Assembly (NCBI RefSeq): GCF_030814225.1
Contig: NZ_JAUSUR010000006.1
Coordinates: 124,001-188,000, forward strand
Origin: Breznakia pachnodae
Lineage (GTDB): Bacteria; Bacillota_I; Bacilli_A; Erysipelotrichales; Erysipelotrichaceae
DNA length: 64,000 bases
Direction: 5' to 3'
Numbering within the stretch: the stretch's first letter is position 1; each line of letters starts with the position of its first letter. Position numbers and translations under genes: made by a program. Shown one piece after another: positions 1 to 7,384 of the stretch. The notes below the pieces were generated by a model, which worked only from the letters and a program-made list of their open reading frames with translations, made no database searches and was not told the DNA's origin.

Positions 1-750
1 CATTACTACATTCACAAAGGTTGAGTTATTCCCTCCACCATGATCAGCGTGTAAAACAAGCGCAATATCTAACACTCTTGCTTCAGTTGCAGTAAACTTT
101 TGGTCTGGACGAATCATCTGTAAGATGTTCTCAGCTACACTTAAGTTTTTATCCGTATTATGAATAAACATACTTTTTCTTTCATAATAGTGAATTTTAC
201 TTTGATAGTTGTAGCAAATCAGACTAGGAATCTTTCCTACAATATGTAATCCCTGTTCCAAAATATGGTCAATACTTACATCATCTGGTGTTTTATCATA
301 TCCATATAAAGTAAGTACATCCTGCTGTAATTTATTCATTAAGTTTTTTGTGGGGAAACGAAGGATTTTACTTTCTAAGAAATGTTTTGGTAATGCATAT
401 TTCTTATGCAGTTCTTTCGTAAAGATTTCAAATTCTTCTTTGTTTGGTAAATAACCAAACAAAATAAGAAAACATACTTCTTCATAAAGATTGGCATTCT
501 TCGTTTTCGAATGTTCAATAATGTCCTTAACATTGATTCCGCGATAATAAAGCTCCCCATGCTGATCAATTTTCTCATCGTTTTCTTTATAGTACCCAAC
601 AACATCACTGATTTTTGTTAGTCCAACCAGTACTCCTGTACCATCTTCATTACGAAGGCCATTTTTTACTGAATATTCTTTATATAGTTTGGAATCTATA
701 TAACCTATTTCTTTCGATTTCTCGAAAAATAAACGAATATTTTCATTCAT
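1..750 (-). CDS. citZ: Citrate synthase, N-terminal 250 residues (cut by window edge)
   Basis: Condenses oxaloacetate and acetyl-CoA to citrate, the entry step of the oxidative TCA branch. The reverse-strand frame is open from an ATG at 750 to the window edge, so the C-terminal part is missing. The translated end contains LHADHGGGNNSTF, the conserved HADH-type block of citrate synthases, and the earlier YYRGINVKDII segment is also typical. A strong AGGGGG Shine-Dalgarno lies about 6 bases before the ATG. It diverges from aconitase across a roughly 100 bp shared promoter region, so the two probably form a short citrate-making branch for 2-oxoglutarate/glutamate supply. The family call is firm; citZ versus gltA naming is arbitrary. 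Confidence 0.93.
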   Translation of the reverse strand, partial: MNENIRLFFEKSKEIGYIDSKLYKEYSVKNGLRNEDGTGVLVGLTKISDVVGYYKENDEKIDQHGELYYRGINVKDIIEHSKTKNANLYEEVCFLILFGYLPNKEEFEIFTKELHKKYALPKHFLESKILRFPTKNLMNKLQQDVLTLYGYDKTPDDVSIDHILEQGLHIVGKIPSLICYNYQSKIHYYERKSMFIHNTDKNLSVAENILQMIRPDQKFTATEARVLDIALVLHADHGGGNNSTFVNVVM

Positions 751-780
751 TTTTTCACCCCCTAAGTATTATTGTTGTCT

Positions 781-789
781 ATTATACCA
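781..789 (-). promoter_or_regulatory. Extended -10 promoter of citrate synthase
   Basis: Read on the minus strand this is TGGTATAAT, a perfect -10 with the TGn extension, 31 bp before the citrate synthase start codon. The -35 region is poor, which is normal for extended -10 promoters. It sits back to back with the aconitase promoter. Confidence 0.6.
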
Positions 790-818
790 TTTTTCCCTCA
801 AAAAACTAAACAAAATTG

Positions 819-827
819 TGATATAAT
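819..827 (+). promoter_or_regulatory. Extended -10 promoter of aconitase
   Basis: TGATATAAT gives a perfect TATAAT with a TGn extension, 27 bp before the aconitase ATG at 855. The -35 region is A-rich and weak. The short gap leaves a minimal leader with an AAGGAGG ribosome-binding site. Confidence 0.6.
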
Positions 828-854
828 AAGATACAAAATAAAGGAGGACGTGCA

Positions 855-2768
855 ATGGCAACACTTTGCGAAAAAATATTAAGAGATCATCTGGTGGAAG
901 GAACCTACGAAAAAGGAAAACAAATTGGTATTCGTATTGATCAGACATTAACTCAAGATGCAACTGGTACAATGGCTTACTTACAACTGGAAGCCATGGG
1001 AATTGATAAGGTGAAAACCGATCTGTCAATTAGTTATGTAGACCACAATACCTTACAGAGTGGATTTGAAAATGCAGATGACCATAAATATCTACAAACC
1101 GTAGCAAATGCTTATGGAGTTTACTTTTCAAAACCAGGTAATGGAATCTGTCACCAGGTTCACTTGGAACGTTTTGCGGCACCAGGTAAAACATTATTAG
1201 GAAGTGACTCACATACACCTACTGCAGGTGGTGTTGGTAGTATCGCAATGGGTGCTGGTGGACTTGATGTTGCCTGTGCAATGGCAGGTAGACCATTCTT
1301 CCTAAGCGCTCCTGAGGTAGTAAATGTTAAGTTAAGTGGTAAATTAACCAAAGGTGTTTCTAGTAAGGATATCATCTTAAAAGTATTACAGTTATTAAGT
1401 GTAAAAGGTGGAGTTGGTAAAATCATCGAATATAGTGGTGATGGAGTGAAATCACTAACAATTCCTCAACGTGCAACCATCTGTAATATGGGTGCAGAGC
1501 TTGGTGCTACTACATCGATATTCCCAAGTGATGAAATCACTTATGAATTTTTAAAGAAACAACATAGAGAAGATGTATATGTAGAGTTAAAAGCAGATGA
1601 TGATGCAGTTTATGATTCAACTATAGAAATTGATCTTTCTACATTAGAACCAATGATTGCAATGCCACATTCTCCTGATAACGTTCAACCAATTAGTGAA
1701 GTAGAAGGAATGAAAGTTGATCAAGTTGCAATTGGTTCTTGTACAAACTCTTCATTCTTAGACTTAACAACAGTAGGAAACATCTTAAAAGGAAAAACAA
1801 TTCATCCTGATGTAAGTTTAGTTGTAAGTCCTGGTAGTAAACAAGTATTACAAATGATTACAAAAGATGGGTCATTATCAAATATTATTGCAAGTGGTGC
1901 GCGTATTCTTGAGTCTACTTGTGGCCCATGTATTGGAATGGGACAATCACCAATTACCAATGCAATGTCACTACGTACCTTCAACCGTAACTTCTATGGA
2001 AGAAGTGGTACATTAAGTGCAAAAGTTGGACTAGTGTCACCAGAAGTTGCTGCAGCATCAGCAATTACTGGAGTCATTAGTGATCCTCGTAAATTTGATT
2101 TTGATGTAGTGGAAGAACCAGCTGAGTTCTTAATTGATGATTCCATGATTATTGCACCTGATTGTGACAAGAGCAAAGAAATTGTTCGTGGTCCAAATAT
2201 TAAACCATTACCAATCAATGATCCATTAGATAATAATATACATAAGCGTGTAATGATTAAAGTGGAAGACAACATTACAACTGATCATATTGCACCTGCT
2301 GGGGCTAAGGTTCTTCCTTATCGTTCTAACATTGAGAAAATCTCTGAGTTTATCTTTATGAACAATAAAGCGGATTTCCATGATGTATGTAAAGAATATG
2401 GTGGAGGATTTATTATCGCTGGTCATAACTATGGTCAGGGGTCATCTCGTGAACATGCTGCACTTGCTCCTATGTACTTAGGAATCAAAGCAGTTGTCGC
2501 AAAAAGTTTTGCTCGTATTCACCGTGCGAACTTAATCAACTTTGGTATCTTACCACTAACATTCACAAATGAAAGTGATTACGATACAATTGATGAAATG
2601 GATGAACTTCACTTAAATGATTTGCATAATATTGAAGTTGGTAAACCATTAACGTTAGTAAATGTAACAAAAGGAAAAGAATATGTAGTTGATCACAACT
2701 TAAGTGATTTAGATATTGAATTAATTAAAGCTGGTGGAACATTAAACCATATTAAAAACAATCAATAA
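855..2768 (+). CDS. acn: Aconitate hydratase, short (about 640-residue) type
   Basis: Isomerises citrate to isocitrate through cis-aconitate using a [4Fe-4S] cluster. Cluster ligands are visible as Cys296 in GSCTNS and Cys356/Cys359 in TCGPCIG. The C-terminal swivel domain has HNYGQGSSREHAA near residue 524, with the substrate-binding SSREH signature. At 637 residues it is shorter than the roughly 900-residue AcnA enzymes and resembles the Aquifex-type or archaeal-like aconitases and isopropylmalate isomerases. An adjacent citrate synthase favours aconitase over LeuC/D. The start is set by AAGGAGG 7 bases upstream. No isocitrate dehydrogenase follows here, so the branch must be completed elsewhere. 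Confidence 0.93.
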   Translation: MATLCEKILRDHLVEGTYEKGKQIGIRIDQTLTQDATGTMAYLQLEAMGIDKVKTDLSISYVDHNTLQSGFENADDHKYLQTVANAYGVYFSKPGNGICHQVHLERFAAPGKTLLGSDSHTPTAGGVGSIAMGAGGLDVACAMAGRPFFLSAPEVVNVKLSGKLTKGVSSKDIILKVLQLLSVKGGVGKIIEYSGDGVKSLTIPQRATICNMGAELGATTSIFPSDEITYEFLKKQHREDVYVELKADDDAVYDSTIEIDLSTLEPMIAMPHSPDNVQPISEVEGMKVDQVAIGSCTNSSFLDLTTVGNILKGKTIHPDVSLVVSPGSKQVLQMITKDGSLSNIIASGARILESTCGPCIGMGQSPITNAMSLRTFNRNFYGRSGTLSAKVGLVSPEVAAASAITGVISDPRKFDFDVVEEPAEFLIDDSMIIAPDCDKSKEIVRGPNIKPLPINDPLDNNIHKRVMIKVEDNITTDHIAPAGAKVLPYRSNIEKISEFIFMNNKADFHDVCKEYGGGFIIAGHNYGQGSSREHAALAPMYLGIKAVVAKSFARIHRANLINFGILPLTFTNESDYDTIDEMDELHLNDLHNIEVGKPLTLVNVTKGKEYVVDHNLSDLDIELIKAGGTLNHIKNNQ

Positions 2769-2775
2769 CAAAGCG

Positions 2776-2806
2776 ATGGCTATCTCAGTTTGATATAGCC
2801 ATTTTC
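2776..2806 (+). terminator. Terminator after aconitase
   Basis: ATGGCTAT pairs with ATAGCCAT (2776-2783 and 2794-2801) and is followed by TTTTC. The position just past the aconitase stop fits a modest intrinsic terminator. Confidence 0.6.
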
Positions 2807-2888
2807 TATATTTATCAAGCATCTGATTCGTAATCGTTCCACTTTAATATTATGCTTATAGTATGGAATAGGAAAGGATGGAAAGGAA

Positions 2889-3362
2889 ATGAAAGTTAGA
2901 GATTTTTTTGGAGTTGTTTTTAGTGTACTAATAAGTGAAGGGATAGGTTTCTTATCTTCCCTGTTTGCAGGTGATTTAAAAGCAAGTTATGCAACATTTA
3001 CAAAACCTGTTTTAGCACCTCCGGATTGGTTATTTGGGATTGCCTGGGCAATTCTATACTTATTCATGGGGATTGCAGCATACCTGGTTTATCGTTCAAA
3101 TGTACCAAAGGTAAGAAAGAAAATTGCTTTGGTCTGGTACGCGATTCAGTTATTTATCAATTTTATCTGGTCAATTATATTTTTTAGAGCAGACTCAATG
3201 TGGATAGCATTTGCAGTAATTATCATATTGGATATTCTTGTATTGATTACAATGATACGATTTAGACAAATTAATAAGAATGCATTTTTATTAATGGTTC
3301 CATATTTTATATGGATTTTATTTGCCACATATCTGAATGTTGCATTTGCGATACTTAATTAG
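2889..3362 (+). CDS. tspO: TspO/MBR family membrane protein
   Basis: Five-helix membrane protein of the tryptophan-rich sensory/peripheral benzodiazepine receptor family, which bind porphyrins and related ligands. The 157-residue length is exactly typical. The hallmark loop LAPPDWLFGIAWAILY occurs near residues 45-60, and helices follow to the C-terminus (FIWSIIFF, YFIWILFATYLN). The start has GGAAAGGA upstream. It is monocistronic, between the aconitase terminator and a strong convergent terminator. The family call is secure; the ligand and role in this anaerobe-like organism are unknown. Confidence 0.93.
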   Translation: MKVRDFFGVVFSVLISEGIGFLSSLFAGDLKASYATFTKPVLAPPDWLFGIAWAILYLFMGIAAYLVYRSNVPKVRKKIALVWYAIQLFINFIWSIIFFRADSMWIAFAVIIILDILVLITMIRFRQINKNAFLLMVPYFIWILFATYLNVAFAILN

Positions 3363-3373
3363 CTATCACTAAT

Positions 3374-3412
3374 AAATAGGTTGTCTCCCATCTAGAGGAG
3401 ACAACCTATTTT
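3374..3412. terminator. Bidirectional terminator between tspO and PAP2 gene
   Basis: A long hairpin AAATAGGTTGTCTCC / GGAGACAACCTATTT with an 8-base loop, with T-rich sequence on the plus-strand side and A-rich on the other. It separates the convergent tspO and PAP2 genes. Confidence 0.85.
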
Positions 3413-3441
3413 ATAATTATTCAATTCTGTTAATTATGGTT

Positions 3442-4008
3442 CTATAATAAATAATGTACAAGTGATGCAATACACAGTCCAAGACTCCAGCCACCTATTA
3501 CATCAAATAAATAATGAATTCCTAAATAAACTCTACTGAATCCAATAAAGAAAGGTAATAGGACACAGGCAATGATAATAAATACCTGTAACTCCGGAAA
3601 CATTCCTACCATACTAAATGCAATTGAACCATATAGTGCTGCTGAGGTTAACGCATGTGAACTTGGAAAACTGTAATCAACTTCTTCTACTAAGCGATCA
3701 TCTTTTGGCCGCTCTCTTTTGATGGTTGTTTTTAGCGTCTTACAAAAAACAGCTGTTATAATGACAGCAACTCCAACTGGCAGTGCCAATGCATTACGAT
3801 CAGGAAAGAATAGAAGTGCCAGACAGATTGCCATCGTTGGTGTTCCTTTTCCCAGTTCAGTAAAGAAATGCATCATCTTTGTGACTACATTACTTCGATG
3901 CGAAATAACAGCTGCTGATACACTTTTATCAAAGGTATCGTTTTTTTTACTAATAACTAAAAAACAACACAATAGAAATATTACCCCTGAAACAATTGAT
4001 ATAATCAT
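3442..4008 (-). CDS. PAP2-family membrane phosphatase
   Basis: Integral membrane phosphatase of the type 2 phosphatidic acid phosphatase superfamily, likely acting on lipid phosphates such as undecaprenyl pyrophosphate or phosphatidylglycerol phosphate. The three catalytic blocks are present: KTTIKRERP, FPSSHALTSA (a PSGH variant) and SRVYLGIHYLFDV. Five to six hydrophobic segments fill the 188 residues. GGAGGAG lies 6 bases before the ATG. The gene appears monocistronic. Substrate cannot be deduced from sequence; BcrC/YodM-like roles are possible. Confidence 0.9.
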   Translation of the reverse strand: MIISIVSGVIFLLCCFLVISKKNDTFDKSVSAAVISHRSNVVTKMMHFFTELGKGTPTMAICLALLFFPDRNALALPVGVAVIITAVFCKTLKTTIKRERPKDDRLVEEVDYSFPSSHALTSAALYGSIAFSMVGMFPELQVFIIIACVLLPFFIGFSRVYLGIHYLFDVIGGWSLGLCIASLVHYLL

Positions 4009-4055
4009 ATATTCTCCTCCATATATAGTTGTTATTATTGTAACATTATTTCACC

Positions 4056-4084
4056 AAAAAAAAACAACCTTGTTATCAAGGCTG
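4056..4084 (-). terminator. Terminator after the lactate-dehydrogenase-family gene
   Basis: Minus-strand hairpin CAGCCTTG / CAAGGTTG with a four-base loop, followed by a run of nine T. Only six bases separate it from the stop codon. Confidence 0.85.
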
Positions 4085-4090
4085 TCTCAA

Positions 4091-5029
4091 TTATAGCTTT
4101 TCAAAGTTTTCTGTAATTACATTTGCACTTTCATATAAAGCACCAAGTTCCTGCTCTACTAATGGCATAATAATGATTTCTTCTACCCCATCTTTACCAA
4201 CAATACAAGGTACACTAATATGAATATCATCTAATCCATATTGACCTTCTACATTGGCACTTACTGGTAGTAGCTGTTTCTCATCATGAATAATACATTT
4301 CACCAAATAAGACAAACTAGCTGCAATTGCATATTCCGTAGCACCTTTTCCTTGAATCACTCGCCATCCAGCAGTTTTTGATTCTTCAAGAATTTCATCA
4401 TAATCTAATGCAAATCGTTCAGAATGACGACGTTCCATTTCGCGCAATGCGATTCCATTAATGGTTACACATGACCATGGAACCATCTGTGACTCTCCGT
4501 GCTCGCCTAATACAAATGCCTGTATCGATTTATGGTCCATATTGGTTTCTCTTGATAGAACCGCCTTTAAACGCATTGTATCAAGTAATGTACCTGTACC
4601 CAATACCCGATTCGCATCAAATCCACTCTTTTCATATATATAGTGAGTAATTACATCACAAGGATTTGTAATATTAATAATGATGCCATTGAATCCACTT
4701 TCTAATATTGGAGGCAAACATTCATCAATCATTCGTTTACTCTCATGTAACTCTTCCAAGCGATTGCGTTCACCTTCAAATATTGTCCCAACACTCATTA
4801 CTAAAATATCACAGTCTTTAAGATCTGCATATTTACCATACTCAATGTGGGTACGATGTGGCATATAACCAGCTGCATCACTCAAGTCCTGTTGTTCACT
4901 TAATAACTTATCTGCATCTGTATCTACTAACACAATGGTATCTGCAACACCTTGCATCATTAATGTATATGCACAATGTGCACCAACATGACCCGTTCCA
5001 CAAATTCCTATTTTTATCTGTTTCTCCAT
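4091..5029 (-). CDS. L-lactate/L-2-hydroxyacid dehydrogenase family
   Basis: NAD-dependent 2-hydroxyacid dehydrogenase of the lactate/malate dehydrogenase superfamily, likely reducing pyruvate or a related 2-oxoacid. Visible are the Rossmann GTGHVG (11-16), acidic VDTD for NAD, ITNPCDV, the Asp150/Arg153 pair in LLDTMR, and catalytic His177 in GEHGES. The active-site loop reads VGTIFEGERNRL (80-91), not the AGARQQEGESRL seen in standard LDH: the usual specificity Gln is replaced and an extra residue follows. It may therefore be an L-2-hydroxyisocaproate-type enzyme or a divergent LDH. It follows a GNAT gene by 8 bp, presumably in one transcript. Confidence 0.85.
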   Translation of the reverse strand: MEKQIKIGICGTGHVGAHCAYTLMMQGVADTIVLVDTDADKLLSEQQDLSDAAGYMPHRTHIEYGKYADLKDCDILVMSVGTIFEGERNRLEELHESKRMIDECLPPILESGFNGIIINITNPCDVITHYIYEKSGFDANRVLGTGTLLDTMRLKAVLSRETNMDHKSIQAFVLGEHGESQMVPWSCVTINGIALREMERRHSERFALDYDEILEESKTAGWRVIQGKGATEYAIAASLSYLVKCIIHDEKQLLPVSANVEGQYGLDDIHISVPCIVGKDGVEEIIIMPLVEQELGALYESANVITENFEKL

Positions 5030-5037
5030 ACAACTAC

Positions 5038-5307
5038 CTACTTCAGGTATTCACTGTATTCAGGATGTTTTTGAAACCAAGAAACACTATATGAACATAC
5101 TGGAGAAGCCTTTGCATCATTTTCTTTTAATAACACAATCAGTTCATCAAACAGTTTAGCTGCTACTCCCTGACCTCTTAATGAGTTATCTACAAATGTA
5201 CTCATCAGATAGTAAACATTCTGATGTTCCTTATATTCTAACGCTGCTACTTCTTTACCATGCTCATCTTCCATAATAATTGCTTTTGCTTTTCTTTTAA
5301 TTTCCAT
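5038..5307 (-). CDS. Small GNAT acetyltransferase (YjdJ type)
   Basis: A minimal 89-residue GCN5-related N-acetyltransferase. The acetyl-CoA binding loop is GQGVAAKLF, preceded by the strand MSTFVDNSLRG, and the end CSYSVSWFQKHPEY matches the short YjdJ-like subfamily. AAGGAGTG is well placed before the ATG. It is the first gene of a two-gene transcript with the dehydrogenase at 4091-5029. The acceptor substrate is unknown. Confidence 0.85.
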   Translation of the reverse strand: MEIKRKAKAIIMEDEHGKEVAALEYKEHQNVYYLMSTFVDNSLRGQGVAAKLFDELIVLLKENDAKASPVCSYSVSWFQKHPEYSEYLK

Positions 5308-5432
5308 AACTATCCACTCCTTCTCTTATTATCACCATTATATCGAATATCTTACGTTTTATACATTTAAAAGCATGATTTATCTCGATTTATATTTTTC
5401 TATTTTACCACACTCTGAATTGAATCAATAAT

Positions 5433-5461
5433 TTGCTTTATGGTTTTCGCTGTGTTATACT
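5433..5461 (+). promoter_or_regulatory. Promoter of the cold-shock gene
   Basis: TTGCTT, a 17 bp spacer, then TATACT with a TGn extension at 5453-5455. Transcription from about 5468 would give a leader of about 70 bases, as is common for csp genes whose leaders act as cold-responsive RNA switches. Confidence 0.6.
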
Positions 5462-5539
5462 TGCTTCATATGAAAGATGTAACAAGATATAGTATTTCAA
5501 TTGAGTACCTCTTTTTTATAGTAAAGGAGGTAATTATTT

Positions 5540-5740
5540 ATGGAATCTGGTAAAGTAAAGTTTTTCAACGAAGAAAAAGGATTTGGTTTTATTACAACAG
5601 ACGCAGGTAACGATGTATTCGTACACTTCACAGGTATTAAATCTGAAGGATTTAAAACATTAAAAGAAGGAGATTACGTTAAATTCGATATCGAAGCTGA
5701 CACTCGTGGTGATAAAGCAGTTAACGTTGAAATCGTTTAA
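5540..5740 (+). CDS. CspA-family cold-shock protein
   Basis: A 66-residue single cold-shock domain that binds single-stranded nucleic acid and melts RNA structure. RNP1 (KGFGFITT) and RNP2 (VFVHFTGI) are intact, and the opening [17 protein letters not shown] is canonical. AAAGGAGG lies 10 bases before the start. It is monocistronic, with its own promoter and terminator. Confidence 0.97.
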   Translation: MESGKVKFFNEEKGFGFITTDAGNDVFVHFTGIKSEGFKTLKEGDYVKFDIEADTRGDKAVNVEIV

Positions 5741-5754
5741 TTCATTTTAAACAG

Positions 5755-5780
5755 AAAGACATCCGTAGATGTCTTTTTTT
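5755..5780 (+). terminator. Terminator of the cold-shock gene
   Basis: AAAGACATC / GATGTCTTT hairpin with a CGTA loop followed by seven T on the plus strand. On the minus strand the trailing sequence is TTTCTG, so it would end the convergent Abi gene only weakly. Confidence 0.85.
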
Positions 5781-5783
5781 GTT

Positions 5784-6647
5784 TTATAATCCTGATACTT
5801 GCATCATTTTAGAAAATGAGGTTGGATTTATTTTTGATTGATATTTTTCTTTTATGTTATCTAATTTTTTGGTAAATGTATCAAACTCCCTTTTAGTCAA
5901 AAAATATTTCATATGGTTTTTTAGACTAGCAATATTAAAACTCGCAGATCTCTTCTTATAAAATCTATAGTCATGCGCACAAGCATTTCTAAATATATTA
6001 CCTTGTTTTAACATTTTCTTTATATCATCTTCATTTACTCTAATCGTATTGTTTTGATGTTCTGTTCTTCTATGATGTGAATAATATGCTGCAATATCGT
6101 TTCTTTGATGACTTTTTAAGTAAAAATAAACATATGCAACTTCGCCCATAGTTAGAGAATTAATAATTATCCAAAATGGCACTTCTTGATGATTATTTAT
6201 ATAATGCCTAATAGATTCATTATTATCGCCCATCTTTTTTAAAAACAAAGATATCGTATCATGAATACATCCACTAAAACCTCGTTCTCTTCGACTATTA
6301 TCATAATTATTAAAATCAAGAAATGCTCTGGTATTATTTGGATGATTTCGTGAAAAAACATAAGCTATCTGTGTCTTAATAGATTTTTCTATTTTTATTA
6401 AGTACTCCAGATAAACCAGTCGCAATTCTCGATCCATGTCAACTGCACAAATCAATTCATCAAACGTGACATACCTCATATATTTCTCAGGAGAAGTACT
6501 TCTTAAAAATTCATCTTTATATCCATTTATAATACAATAATAATTCTCAGTCTCAAGTTTTCTTATTGCCCTTGATTCATTTGGTATTTGTAATTCCCTA
6601 TCCCTTAATATGGTTAACTGTTGCTTATAAGTCTTAAAAGGCTTCAT
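5784..6647 (-). CDS. Abi_2 (AbiD/AbiF-like) HEPN abortive-infection protein
   Basis: Predicted phage-defence protein of 287 residues. The N-terminus (FKTYKQQLTILRDREL, then ENYYCIINGY near 35-43) is the Abi_2 signature. The central VPFWIIINSLTMGEV (156-170) is also conserved. Near residues 220-225 RNACAH forms an Rx4H motif, the catalytic signature of HEPN ribonucleases, so the protein probably cleaves RNA. Family knowledge: AbiD/AbiF proteins stop growth of infected cells, and AbiF has been reported as a toxin held by a neighbouring RNA antitoxin and as a relative of Cas13. The gene has its own promoter and a structured RNA directly upstream (separate entries), and is convergent to the cold-shock gene. 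Confidence 0.88.
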   Translation of the reverse strand: MKPFKTYKQQLTILRDRELQIPNESRAIRKLETENYYCIINGYKDEFLRSTSPEKYMRYVTFDELICAVDMDRELRLVYLEYLIKIEKSIKTQIAYVFSRNHPNNTRAFLDFNNYDNSRRERGFSGCIHDTISLFLKKMGDNNESIRHYINNHQEVPFWIIINSLTMGEVAYVYFYLKSHQRNDIAAYYSHHRRTEHQNNTIRVNEDDIKKMLKQGNIFRNACAHDYRFYKKRSASFNIASLKNHMKYFLTKREFDTFTKKLDNIKEKYQSKINPTSFSKMMQVSGL

Positions 6648-6669
6648 TTATCCCTATCCCCCTAATAGT

Positions 6670-6736
6670 ATTAAAATAAGGAGGCCGAAGCCCCCTTATT
6701 CGAAGTGGTCACCGAATGATTCCACTTCTTCTGCGT
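6670..6736 (-). ncRNA. Candidate structured small RNA upstream of the Abi gene
   Basis: The promoter at 6743-6771 would start an RNA near 6736. The RNA folds into two adjacent hairpins. The first is GAAGTGG/CCACTTC (6722-6728 with 6702-6708), with an inner TCA/TGA extension. The second is AATAAGG/CCTTATT plus GGC/GCC (6675-6700), closed by a UUCG tetraloop and followed by UUUUAAU. The second hairpin resembles a terminator with a short U tract, so partial read-through into the Abi gene 23 bases further on is plausible. The layout promoter, short RNA, leaky terminator, toxin-like gene matches RNA-antitoxin modules. The structure is seen directly; the antitoxin role is inference. Confidence 0.55.
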
Positions 6737-6742
6737 AATCAA

Positions 6743-6771
6743 ATAATACATTAATTTAATAACTCAGTCAA
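6743..6771 (-). promoter_or_regulatory. Promoter of the small RNA / Abi module
   Basis: Minus strand TTGACT (6766-6771), exactly 17 bp, TATTAT (6743-6748). It is one of the best promoters in the window and lies about 95 bp before the Abi start codon, placing the two-hairpin RNA in the transcript's 5' end. Confidence 0.7.
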
Positions 6772-6887
6772 TCAATTTGGACTAATATTACTCACAATCG
6801 TTGCATACTATATTTACATTTTATAATAATTATAATTGTTTCTTTTCCATTTCATTTATCATTCCTTCCCCGTCGAATTTGTAAAAT

Positions 6888-6925
6888 AAAACCATGTAAT
6901 TAATCCTACCTAATTACATGGTTTT
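6888..6925. terminator. Terminator after flavodoxin
   Basis: A 13 bp stem AACCATGTAATTA / TAATTACATGGTT (6889-6901 and 6911-6923) with T-rich flanks on both strands. It ends the minus-strand flavodoxin transcript and isolates the Abi module from it. Confidence 0.8.
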
Positions 6926-6951
6926 TATACTTCTCAAAGTAATTATTACTT

Positions 6952-7368
6952 TTAAACTGCCATAAATGATGCAGCGAACTTCTTACAAGTTTCCTTATCA
7001 TCATCTGTTGGTGTTTCATTAATGATTAGACCAGTTTCAAATAATTCAGCTCCATCTGCTTTTACACGAGCTTCCCAGTCACGCATCCATTGTCCATCGC
7101 CCCATCCATAAGATCCAAATAGAGCAACTTTCTTACCTGCTAATCCTGCTTCAATTGAAGCAAAGTATGGTTCGAATTCACCTTCATCCAATACTTCATC
7201 ACCCATTGAAGAACATCCAAACATGTATTTGTCATATCCATCTAACGATGGTGTTTCAGAAACATTTACACATGTTACATCTGCATCACCACAACCTTCA
7301 ACGATTGCGTTTGCCATAATCTCTGTATTTCCTGTCATACTCCAGTAAACAACTAATACTTTTTGCAT
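6952..7368 (-). CDS. Flavodoxin, short-chain
   Basis: FMN-binding electron carrier of 138 residues. The phosphate-binding loop SMTGNTE (10-16) directly follows the first strand KVLVVYW. The aromatic/acidic loops FGCSSMGDE and FGSYGWGDG hold the isoalloxazine ring. The start was moved to 7368, because AAGGAGG at about 7381-7387 is positioned for it and an upstream in-frame ATG would overlap that site. It is co-transcribed with the DUF3793 gene 16 bp upstream, a pairing I recognise from many anaerobic Firmicutes. It probably replaces ferredoxin under iron limitation. Confidence 0.93.
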   Translation of the reverse strand: MQKVLVVYWSMTGNTEIMANAIVEGCGDADVTCVNVSETPSLDGYDKYMFGCSSMGDEVLDEGEFEPYFASIEAGLAGKKVALFGSYGWGDGQWMRDWEARVKADGAELFETGLIINETPTDDDKETCKKFAASFMAV

Positions 7369-7384
7369 ATTGTATATTTCCTCC

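Noticed and set aside
375..608. ORF on the minus strand inside citrate synthase
   Set aside because: Out of frame with the citrate synthase reading that runs from 750 to the edge and holds HADHGGGNNSTF; a shadow frame.
6845..6870. Short ATG frames of 10-13 codons with GGGGAAGG upstream
   Set aside because: Very short; overlap with AT-rich sequence and no conservation evidence; not reported as genes.
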